This document shows, in pieces, positions 29,684-38,225 of a stretch of DNA of 64,000 bases (positions are counted from its first letter, which is position 1; the number at the start of each line of letters is the position of its first letter). The stretch spans positions 1 to 64,000 of the forward strand of contig JALCCG010000098.1 in assembly GCA_023212695.1 (NCBI GenBank), written 5' to 3'. Under the pieces are notes generated by a model. That model saw nothing but the letters and a program-made list of their open reading frames with translations, was not told the origin of the DNA and ran no database searches. The stretch is from Sporisorium sorghi (Eukaryota > Basidiomycota > Ustilaginomycetes > Ustilaginales > Ustilaginaceae). Made by a program: the position numbers and the translations under genes.

Positions 29684-31389
29684 GTTCGCGATTTGGCAGT
29701 CACACAGAGAGAGTGTGGTTGGGAGTTCGAAGGTTGAGCTTTTGCTTGACGCGACGCGGTGCTCAACGAGCGGTGGTGAGAACGAAGAGGGGAAAGGACA
29801 GCAAGCAAGTGGGTTTCAGAAGGAATCTAACGAGCAGCGAGACACCGACTTCCGGTGATTCGCGTTGAAAGGTGCAGCTCAGCGCGGTGTTCGTGATTCG
29901 CAAAGAGGATTTTCATCACTTGTCAAACGCTGAGCTCACAGGATGTGGAGAAAGAAAAGGGCCCTTGTGCCGCATCTCGCGTCTGTGCGGCGTATGACGA
30001 CCTTGCCAGTCAGCGAATTTTTCCACCAATGTCTTCAACTACGACGTAACATCTTAGCATTTTTTTATTTTTTATTTTTTTTTTTTTTCCCCCGTCCGAC
30101 GCATCTCCTCGGCGATCCTCAAAAGTGGGATCGGCGCTTGGCGGTACCGCTCGCAGTCCCATTGACAGCTTGCAAGCAGCTTCACGACTGAACTCCGCTG
30201 TCGACCTGATTGAGCGCCAAGTTTACCCTATTTGCCCCTAATGTACACCGAACGAGCATGCGTTCCTGACACTGCACAAACGCCTCTTGGAGCTGCAAGG
30301 GTTCAACTCAAAGGGATCGACGCAAGGCACAAGCGAATGAGCGCTCCGAGCGGTGAGTCGCTGGAATGCGGGCAGTCGAGCACTGATTCTTCATGTTGAT
30401 CGTCCAGCAAACAGCAGCCGCGTGGTGGCGGCCAAGACGCTCGGCGAATTTTCTTCATGTTGCATGTGTGCTCGAAACTTTTCTTTCGCAGAACGCCAAG
30501 AGTCACACTTGTCATGACACTGGCGACTCGGCTGGGGGACAGTGACCATGTGCTTTTTTTTTTGTCGTACCTTGAGCATCTTCGAAGAACTTTTGGGCCA
30601 GTCGGTCGGTCGGTTGAGCTAGCCGAAAGGGTCTTCTGCTCGGTGTGTCTCACACGTCAGAGGAGTTCCGCTGATCCCAAGCCTTGCTAAAGTCTTGGAA
30701 TTCGGTGAGCTTGGACGTGCTGCATGTCAGCCAAGCTTCGAAACGCACAGTGCGGCTTGGCAGGTTTGATGCAAAAACTCTGCTCGACAGCTTCTAGGAA
30801 ACAAGGCTCGGCTGTTCCGATGCACCTGCCGACCCGCTGTGCAGTTGATGTGCAGCTATGCGCTGCCTCCAGCTTCTTGCATTCGTTCGATTGCAGCGTG
30901 TTGATGGGGAGGAACCAGCGTGGGGTTGCTCACTTGCCTGTCCTGGTGTCTGCTATGTTCCGCCGGATGCACTTTGGGGTTGGGTTTGCGGCATCGTCCC
31001 AAACAACAACCACCACCACCACCACCATTGCTGAGGAAGCCGGTTCTGTACAAAGGGCTTCAGAGGCCGTCAGCTCGTTACGGCTACATCCTACCATTGC
31101 CTCGCCTTGCCCAGCCACGATCTCGATGACAGCATCCCATCGACACCTCGCGCAGAGGAAACCACGCTCTTTTTCACTCTCGACCTAGTCGGATCTTGCG
31201 AAGCTCGTCGCAGCCCATTTTTGGCTTTGCTGACTGTCTCTCGATCGTCGGCGTTGCTTCCGACTGCGGTGCTTGCTCGGATAGCCATCCTCGATTGGCT
31301 AGTCTGCTTCGATAGACCGTACAAAAAGCAGGCGAGCCTCTGCTGATCGGATCAGCCGTCGTTCGCTCACTTTCCACCACAACATCAGC
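29684..31389. other. Divergent intergenic region between ATM1 and the secreted hydrolase gene
   Basis: 1.7 kb between two divergent starts. It contains a T-rich tract with few interruptions at 30059-30088 and a T run near 30547, and also a CCA/ACC run near 31005-31027. No coding region or RNA is supported. Confidence 0.55.
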
Positions 31390-32718
31390 ATGCGGTGGAC
31401 AACGACACTACCTCTTCTGCTGGCGACAGCGTTGAGCTTCACCTCCCTCGCTCGAGCATGGGACTGGCTGCCAGCTTCCGACAACAATCGCACGCTCGTC
31501 ACCGATTTTCCAGTCAAGTTGACCCAGCCATCAACGTCCAGTTCTGGCACCAAGCTCACCGCTCCGCAACTCGAGAGCCTGGCCAACCAGCCGTACCTGC
31601 TGTACAACTACATCTCGACGGGCTACAACGCGACCAAGGTGCAGCGAGCCGTCATTATGCTGCATGGGCTGGGCCGCGATGCGTGGGCGTATTTCGACCT
31701 TACGCGCGAGTCGCTGCTCAACGCTACTTCGCGGACAGAGCGCACCAGCCACCGGTCGCGGCTGCGCTTTGACGAGGTGGTCGTCATGGCGCCTGTGTTT
31801 ATGAACCTCGAGGATCCCGGTTGCTATCCTGTGGACGACCAGAAGAGCCCGACGTCGAATGCGCTGGTGTGGGACTCGAGCAGCTGGGCGCAGGGTGCGG
31901 ACTCGGTGTATCCGGACAACGTGTATGACGCCGATGGCAAGCCGTTTCGGCCGCCTGGGGTGAGCGCGTACGAGGCGCTCGATGCCGCCGTTGCGTGGTT
32001 CTCGAACAAGACCATGTTTCCGAACATGAACACGATCATCGTCGCAGGGCACAGTTTGGGCGCGCAGATGGTGCAACGGTATGCGCTGGTGGGCGCGGTG
32101 CCGTCGGCGACTGTGCCGGTGCACTTTGTTGTGGCTAACCCGGGGTCGTATGCGTACTTGTCAGACTGGCGGCCGAGGTCGTACGACAATTGCAGCGATA
32201 CGTTCAACAACTGGAAGTTCGGTTTGAATGCCTACTCGCAGTCGTACTTGTCGGATTTCATAGCTGATTCGCTCGATACGAGTAACGAGGTCGAAAGCGT
32301 TGTGCTGCGGTATAAGAGGCGGATTGTGTCGTATCTGTTTGGGCTGGAGGATCATGGGAAGGGCGATACGGGGTGCGAGGCGCTCGCGCAGGGCACGACG
32401 CATTTGGGAAGGGGTCGGAACTTTGTCAAGCATCTGAGTGGGTTGGATGGCGGGTTCCCGGCTGCGCACTCGGTGGACTATGTGCCCGGGGTGGCGCATG
32501 ATGGGCTGGGCATGTTTAGCAGCAAGCCCGGGTTGGAGAGGCTGTTTTATATTAACTTGGATGGGACTGAGGTGCCTACTGCTGTGGGTGATGACGATGA
32601 CAGTGTTACGCAGTGGGTTAATCAGAAGATGAGGGGTGGGGCGGCGGGGGGTGTGCGGGGGTGTTGGGTGGGGGTGTTGGCGGTGGTTGTGGGGGTGGTG
32701 GTGGTTGGACAGCTGTGA
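31390..32718 (+). CDS. Secreted alpha/beta hydrolase, possibly GPI-anchored
   Basis: 442 residues. Residues 1-23 form a signal peptide (MRWTTTLPLLLATALSFTSL then ARAWDW). The core shows the alpha/beta-hydrolase features VIMLHGLGRDAWAYFD (oxyanion region, about 99-114) and the nucleophile elbow GHSLGAQ with Ser222. A late His in PGVAHDGLGMF (near residue 372) is a candidate catalytic His; the acidic residue is not assigned. Several Asn-X-Ser/Thr sites (NNRT, NAT, NCS, NKT) suggest N-glycosylation. The last 30 residues are a small-residue stretch followed by a Val/Leu-rich hydrophobic tail without a basic end, as in GPI-anchor signals; this is inference. The substrate is unknown. The coding strand becomes extremely G-rich over the last 90 bases. 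Confidence 0.82.
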   Translation: MRWTTTLPLLLATALSFTSLARAWDWLPASDNNRTLVTDFPVKLTQPSTSSSGTKLTAPQLESLANQPYLLYNYISTGYNATKVQRAVIMLHGLGRDAWAYFDLTRESLLNATSRTERTSHRSRLRFDEVVVMAPVFMNLEDPGCYPVDDQKSPTSNALVWDSSSWAQGADSVYPDNVYDADGKPFRPPGVSAYEALDAAVAWFSNKTMFPNMNTIIVAGHSLGAQMVQRYALVGAVPSATVPVHFVVANPGSYAYLSDWRPRSYDNCSDTFNNWKFGLNAYSQSYLSDFIADSLDTSNEVESVVLRYKRRIVSYLFGLEDHGKGDTGCEALAQGTTHLGRGRNFVKHLSGLDGGFPAAHSVDYVPGVAHDGLGMFSSKPGLERLFYINLDGTEVPTAVGDDDDSVTQWVNQKMRGGAAGGVRGCWVGVLAVVVGVVVVGQL

Positions 32719-33075
32719 TGTGGATTGTGCTTGTATGTATACCCTGTCTTTTGGAGCGGTGGAATATGGACTTTGTCTCGCAAAGATGCAGGTTCGAGTG
32801 TCTGATTGTGAGCAAGTGAATGTGATGTGGGGTTACTTATGAAGTAGAGTTGTTGTTTGTATGAAGTGTTTGGGTCATGGCAAACAAAAAAAAAACAAAA
32901 AATCGACGTCGACGCCGAGTGAGCAGCAGCGTGCATAGCCGTGAGCGGTGAGGTTTGTACGATCCTGATCGCTACCATCACCATCTATGCTTCGTCTTGC
33001 TATCAACCTCACTTGCACAATGGAATACACTCCGACCTCATAGCATCTGCTCTCCCCTCACAATGCCCTTTCATC
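32719..33075. other. Intergenic region between the hydrolase and the family-X polymerase gene
   Basis: 357 bases between two plus-strand genes, with an A-rich stretch near 32886-32902. Upstream extension of the polymerase frame begins with GTG and has no ATG before 33076. Confidence 0.6.
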
Positions 33076-34923
33076 ATGTCCAACCCGACCTTCACCCCTC
33101 CTGCACGCCCGCCGCCAATCCGGTACCAAGACGCGATCGGCTCGCTCTCGCGCTCCGAGAAAACCATCCAGCGGGTCCTGTCCCAGTCCACGCGCGTGCA
33201 CGTTCTGCGCGACAAGATTGAGTCTCAGCAAGCTGAGCAGTGGGAGGCGCTGGCGCAGCAGCTGGGCGCACAGGTGACGAGTAGCCCACAGGCGGCCAAT
33301 GTCGTGGTCACGGTGTTGAGGGCGCCGAAGCGGGTGTTGAAGTGGTTTGGGGATGGCGAGGTGAATGTTGTACCTCGTCGGAGGGGGGTTGAGGGGGAGA
33401 AAGAGGGAAAGGGGGAGGTGGGCGAGGGTGTGGGGAGGGACTGGAGGCGGTTTGTGGTCACGCCGGAGTGGCTGGAGGCGGTGCAACGGGAGGGGACGCT
33501 CGTCGATCCGGATTTGTACGCGGCGGTGAAGGTGAGAGACGATGCTGAAGGAGAGACGCAGGTTGGGCCAGCACCAGCGGTGGTAGACGATAGGAAGAGG
33601 AAGCGAAGCCCGAGCGACTCGCCTCTGCTCCCGACCACACACACTGCCGCTCCTTCCGCCCTCCGACGCAAGCTATCCACCACCTCCCCTTCCTCCCCCT
33701 CCGCTACCACCCAACCCCCGCCATCGTCGTACTACGACTCCCTCTACCCACCCCCACATTGCCCGCGCTGGCAAAACACGCGCTACGCCTGCCGCCGCCC
33801 CTCGCCCCTCCTCTCCCTTAACCAACCACTCATCGCCGAACTCGAAACCATCCGCAACGAGCGCCGGCTCACGGGCGACACCTATTCGGAAATGGCGTAC
33901 ATGCGCGCCATCTCGGCGCTCAAGGCGTACCCGTTCCGCATCCCTGACCGCGTGCTCGACCCTCCCTCAGTATTCGACGACGCGCTGCTCGAGCTGCGCC
34001 TGGGCGAGGTGGAGAAGCTCAAGGGCGTGGGCAAGAAGGTGTTCAGCCTCGTGCGGCAGTTCTACGCAAGTAGGGAGCGGGGTGAAAGGATTGTGGAGGC
34101 GAAAGTGATACGGCGGGACAGGGCGGTGTACGTGATGAACGCGTTTACGGAGCTGTACGGGATCGGGCCGATTGGGGCGCGCGAGGCGTACAATGCGGGT
34201 GCGAGGTCGTTTGCGGACGTGCTGCACCGGGGGAAGTCGCTGGCGACGCATCTGTCGGCGAAAGAGTCGGTGCGGATCCTGGGCGATCTAAGGAAGCCGA
34301 TTGGGAGGGAGGAGTGCAGAGCGATCACGGCGGACATCATGACGCTCGTGAGGAGCGTGCTGCGCGACAACGTCGAGGTCAAACACGAGATCTGCGGCGG
34401 ATATAGGAGAGGCAAAGAGCGCACTTTTGACCTGGACATCATTATTGGGCATAGCGAGCGGCCCAGTCGAGCACTCCACATGCGCTTGCTCGACGAGATG
34501 AAAGCTAAAGGCCTCATCACACATATCGTCAACGTCAGCACGCCCGCGCCGTCCTTCCTCGACCCCGAACCTTCCTCCAGCAAAACAGAGCAGGAAGAGG
34601 GCGCAGTGCACATCGGCATCGCCAACATCGTCGTCCTCCCCACACCCTCCTCCTCTTCCTCTGCGGCGCCGGTACATCGACGCGTCGACCTGGTCTTCTG
34701 CCCACTGCGCGTGTACGGCGCCACGGTGCTCGGGTGGACAGGCAGCCTGACCTTCGAACGCGACCTCCGGCTGTGGGCTAAAAGCAAAGGGTTCAACTTT
34801 AGCTTTGATGGGCTGACCAACTTGGCCGAGGAGTGTTTGGTCGAGACGCGGGATGAGCGTGATGTGTTTGAGGCGCTCGGGCTGGAATGGATGCCGCCGG
34901 AGTGGCGCAATTGTGATGCTTGA
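33076..34923 (+). CDS. Family-X DNA polymerase (Pol4, Pol mu/lambda type)
   Basis: Gap-filling polymerase expected to act in nonhomologous end joining and base-excision repair. 615 residues from the first ATG. The N-terminal 160 residues show a BRCT-like pattern ending in the WRRFVVTPEWLEAVQREG segment. A Ser/Pro linker follows, then the 8-kDa and fingers regions with helix-hairpin-helix motifs (VEKLKGVGKKVFSLVRQF, ELYGIGPIGAREAYNAG). Next is the nucleotide-binding CGGYRRGKERTFDLDIIIGH. The catalytic Asp triad is D452, D454 and D538. At 553-554 it has Gly-Trp in LGWTGSLTFERDLR, as in Pol mu and TdT, rather than the Tyr-Phe of Pol beta and lambda. This is associated with weak discrimination against ribonucleotides. 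Single exon; nuclear role inferred. Confidence 0.92.
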   Translation: MSNPTFTPPARPPPIRYQDAIGSLSRSEKTIQRVLSQSTRVHVLRDKIESQQAEQWEALAQQLGAQVTSSPQAANVVVTVLRAPKRVLKWFGDGEVNVVPRRRGVEGEKEGKGEVGEGVGRDWRRFVVTPEWLEAVQREGTLVDPDLYAAVKVRDDAEGETQVGPAPAVVDDRKRKRSPSDSPLLPTTHTAAPSALRRKLSTTSPSSPSATTQPPPSSYYDSLYPPPHCPRWQNTRYACRRPSPLLSLNQPLIAELETIRNERRLTGDTYSEMAYMRAISALKAYPFRIPDRVLDPPSVFDDALLELRLGEVEKLKGVGKKVFSLVRQFYASRERGERIVEAKVIRRDRAVYVMNAFTELYGIGPIGAREAYNAGARSFADVLHRGKSLATHLSAKESVRILGDLRKPIGREECRAITADIMTLVRSVLRDNVEVKHEICGGYRRGKERTFDLDIIIGHSERPSRALHMRLLDEMKAKGLITHIVNVSTPAPSFLDPEPSSSKTEQEEGAVHIGIANIVVLPTPSSSSSAAPVHRRVDLVFCPLRVYGATVLGWTGSLTFERDLRLWAKSKGFNFSFDGLTNLAEECLVETRDERDVFEALGLEWMPPEWRNCDA

Positions 34924-35096
34924 TGCAATGCTCAGGTTTAGGTGTAGTTGGCGGAATGGGTGAACGAGTGTGGGAAAGAATGTCTGTGTGTGCGGATTGC
35001 AATGTTGCGATGCGGCGAGAACGATGTGTCTACGAGACGAGGATGAAGACTGTTCGAAAGACACAAAAATTTGGTCAGCGTCTGTGCCCCACAACG

Positions 35097-36411
35097 CTAT
35101 CTGCTCCTCTTATCGGAACCATACTTACGCAGGAAAAACACAATCAACACCCCGAAGATCTTCAACATCAACCACCGGTTGCTGCTGACGCTCGCATAGT
35201 ACTTCAGCAACTCCCTCTGCGCCCCTCCCACGTTATCCACCACCTCCATGACATTATCGTCGATGCGCTGGACCGTCTCGCGCTGCTCGGCGACCATATG
35301 CGCCAATTGACTGAAGATCTGGCCGAGCTCGGAGATGGTGGATTCGATGGACTCGATGGCGGTGCTGCGCTGCTGCATGTAGTTGTTCTGGTTGTGTTCC
35401 ATGAGTTGCATCTGCATGTATTGGTCTCCGCCGCCGGGTGCTGAGGCGCCGTTGGAGGAAGAGCCCATGTCGAGCGCGAGAAAGTCGCTTTCCGCGGCAG
35501 AAGTGTTGGCTTTGGACTTGCCCTTGGGGTCGTAGCCGTCTGATGCGCCGTGCAGCGCCGGGTTGAGCGGTGACGGTGCTGCACGGTGCGCCATCGCGGA
35601 TCCTGTGCGTGTGGGGTTGTAGAGCGGCGAGTCTGTAGCATCGTGTGCAGACGTCGGTTTGGCACGAGAACGAAGCACTGTGTTCCGGGTCAGCTCGGCT
35701 TGTTCGCAATCAGCCTTTCCATCTCCCTTTCACCTTGACCATATCTCCGGCGAGCGTCAAACTTACCCGAGTTCTCACCAGGCCCCATACCCGCAGCCGC
35801 CGAGTTGGAAAACATAAACTGCTCGCTGCGATCCTTGGACGCCTTCATGTTTTGCGTCCTCACCTCCAGAATGTCTTGGAACGACGTCGTGGCTCCCGCC
35901 AGTTTGGATTGTAGCAAAGTGACCACATTGCCGCGGTGCTCTTCGGCGCGGTCGGCAGCCTTGCCGGACTTATTGGCCTTGTTGAACGCCTGCAGGTCTG
36001 CGAGCTGCTTGTTGATCGCTGCAATGTCGTGCTTGATGATGTAGGTCAGCTCGGAGATCTCGACGGGTCGGTCGTCGAAGAGCGTCTTTCGGCGTGCCAC
36101 TGCGATAAGCAATCAAGGAGCAAGGATGGGGTCAGTGCATCACGGTCAATGAAGTTGGAGATGAGGTGGTGGAGAAGCTTACATTGTGCAAGACGCTGCA
36201 ACTTGGCAGTGGTGGCAGCGATGTCCTTGCCGATAGCTTGTGCTCGACGCGCAAACTCTCCCTTGGGCGATGCACCGGCTGCATTGGGATTCAACAGCTT
36301 CTGCTTTGCTGGCTGTGCGGATCTGGAAGCGATCGACTCGACGAGACCGTGGAATTCCGAGGTCCGATCTTTGACCGAATGGACGTAGTAGGATGTTGGT
36401 GTATACGACAT
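35097..36411 (-). CDS. SED5: Syntaxin 5 homologue, Golgi Qa-SNARE, three exons
   Basis: t-SNARE for ER-to-Golgi and intra-Golgi membrane fusion. Exons on the minus strand are 36411-36183, 36099-35767 and 35677-35097; introns are 83 and 89 bases with GTAAG donors and CAG acceptors. Joined length is 380 residues and the phases close exactly. The N-terminus is MSYTPTSYYVHSVKDRTSEF, an Sed5-type N-peptide able to bind Sly1. The Habc region spans the first junction (LARRKTLFDDRPVEISELTY, IIKHDIAAINKQLADLQ). The second junction restores ENSVLRSRAK. The SNARE helix includes QQRSTAIESIESTISELGQI with the zero-layer Gln, followed by a membrane anchor (WLMLKIFGVLIVFFLRKYG) and a short basic tail. Divergent from the Tat-SF1/Cus2-like gene, about 160-200 bases apart. 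Confidence 0.95.
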
Positions 36412-36571
36412 GTCGATCGAGAATGGCAAGCAAGGGAGATGGATGGTGTTGGGAGTTGTAAGCGACAGTTGCCTTTCACTGCACTGCGTCACTCAAGGCC
36501 ACGTTTTTGAATTGCCGCTCGACTTCCGATTCCCGCGTCTTTGCGAACACTAGGTGGAGGCGAATTTGGAC

Positions 36572-37966
36572 ATGCTCTTGGATCTTCTCACCACCATCCA
36601 AACCTCAGCAATGCATCCCGCACCGCCAACAGCGTCTGGATCCGACGATCCACGCGTCTACCTCGACCGCCTCTCGGGTAACTGGCGCTACGAAGACGAC
36701 GACGGCGACGAGTGGGAGTGGCAGCCGTTTGTGCAGCATGCTCGACCCGCGGTGGATCTGGGCGAGACCGAAGATGATGCGCCTGCCTCGTCGTCCAAGA
36801 CGACGTTGAACGGGCCACCGGCGGGACACTGGGTGAAAGTGCTGGACGACGAAATGATCCGCGCGCAGCAGGCCGCCTACTCGATCGCAGGCGTTGACGA
36901 ATCCCAGCCGGCACAGGCCGTGCTTGGACGCGGCAAGAAACGCGCCGCCTCCCCCACAGTCGCCTCATCTTCCTCCTCCTCATCATCAAAAGTGCCACCG
37001 TCGAAGAAGCCGAAACCAATCACATCGCTCTACGTCACCGGTCTGCCGCTGGACGCAAGCGTCGACGAAATCGCCCGTGTGTTCTCGCGCTACGGCGTGC
37101 TGCTCGAAGACGACCACGGCCAGCCGCGCATCAAGCTGTACCACGACGACGCCACGGGCATGTTCAAGGGCGAAGCGCTCGTGGTGTACTTCAAGCCGGA
37201 GAGTGTCGAGCTGGCGATAAGCATGTTGGACGAGACGAGCATGCGCGCCGCCATCGGGCAGTCGGCAGCGAGTGGGCCCGTGATGCGCGTGCAGCGTGCG
37301 TCGTTCCCCACCACCACCAGTGACGGTGCAGGCAACAGCAAAGCAGAGGGCCAAGGGAATCACAACGGCACGACCGCAGCAAGCGATGCCAAAGACGCCT
37401 CAGCGACCGTACGACGCAACCTGACCGAGCAGGACCGCAAGCGCATCGCCAAGCGCGTCGCACGCCTCGAGACAAAGCTCTCCGACTGGCGCGACGACTC
37501 CGCCTCCCCTCCCCCTGCCGCCGCCTCCGACGCCGAACCCTCCTCCACCACCACCGCTACCACTCCCGCAGCCGGAGGCCGCACAGTGGTGCTCAGCAAG
37601 ATGTTCACACTACACGAGCTCGATTCCGACCCCACCCTGCTGCTCGACCTCAAACAAGACGTCCGCGACGAATGCAACGACTCCATCGGCGGCGTCACCA
37701 ACGTAGTGCTCTGGGACAAGGAGCCAGAGGGCATCATGACAGTAAAGTTCCAGACGGAGCATCAGGCCGAAGCGTGCGTGCGCATGATGAAGGGCCGCTT
37801 CTTCGCCCAACGCCGCATCGACGCCTGGGTCATACCGGGCAAACCGCGCTTCAGGAGGAGTGCGGCTGTGCAGAGCGACGACGAGGATGCCGAGGAAGGC
37901 GGCAATGTCGATGGCGAAAGGAGGAGGAAGGATGCTTTTGGGAGCTGGTTGGAGGGCTCTGCATGA
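36572..37966 (+). CDS. Tat-SF1/Cus2-like U2 snRNP-associated splicing factor
   Basis: 464 residues from the ATG at 36572; the ATG at 36611 (451 residues, MHPAPPTASG) is equally plausible. In yeast Cus2 helps U2 snRNA adopt its active fold and contacts SF3b1. The N-terminus has a Trp/acidic segment (NWRYEDDDGDEWEWQPF). The first RRM runs from about residue 150 to 250 (TSLYVTGLPLDASVDEIARV as RNP2, KGEALVVYFKPESVELAI as RNP1). A charged linker (NLTEQDRKRIAKRVARLETK) leads to a UHM-type second RRM at about 340-450, starting RTVVLSKMFTLHEL, with acidic loops and the terminal RRIDAWVIPGKPRFRR. Order and motifs fit the family. Acidic C-terminal tail. Shares a short divergent promoter with SED5. Confidence 0.9.
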   Translation: MLLDLLTTIQTSAMHPAPPTASGSDDPRVYLDRLSGNWRYEDDDGDEWEWQPFVQHARPAVDLGETEDDAPASSSKTTLNGPPAGHWVKVLDDEMIRAQQAAYSIAGVDESQPAQAVLGRGKKRAASPTVASSSSSSSSKVPPSKKPKPITSLYVTGLPLDASVDEIARVFSRYGVLLEDDHGQPRIKLYHDDATGMFKGEALVVYFKPESVELAISMLDETSMRAAIGQSAASGPVMRVQRASFPTTTSDGAGNSKAEGQGNHNGTTAASDAKDASATVRRNLTEQDRKRIAKRVARLETKLSDWRDDSASPPPAAASDAEPSSTTTATTPAAGGRTVVLSKMFTLHELDSDPTLLLDLKQDVRDECNDSIGGVTNVVLWDKEPEGIMTVKFQTEHQAEACVRMMKGRFFAQRRIDAWVIPGKPRFRRSAAVQSDDEDAEEGGNVDGERRRKDAFGSWLEGSA

Positions 37967-38096
37967 TCTCGCACTCTCGCAGGTCTTGCTTTCACGTCAT
38001 CTGGTTCTGATACACCGTGAGATAGATTGGATAAGAGCGCGGGAAGAAACGATGCCGAGAGTGATTCGTGTGTACAACATATGAGGGTACGGCGTC

Positions 38097-38123
38097 TGTG
38101 TGTGTGTGTGTGTGTGTGTGTGT
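38097..38123. repeat. (TG)n microsatellite between convergent genes
   Basis: About 13 TG units in the 259-base spacer between the 3' ends of the Tat-SF1/Cus2-like gene and the SCH9-type kinase gene. Confidence 0.92.
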
Positions 38124-38225
38124 CTTGAAGATCTGTCTTCTACTGAGCGTGCGGGTGTATATCAAATGTGAAAGAAAAATAAATGTCCATGAAAAAGAAA
38201 CAATCGAGAGTCTCCGCTCGGCTCC

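Noticed and set aside
32941..33075. 45-residue upstream extension of the family-X polymerase
   Set aside because: It starts at GTG with no ATG before 33076, and has no polymerase-like content.
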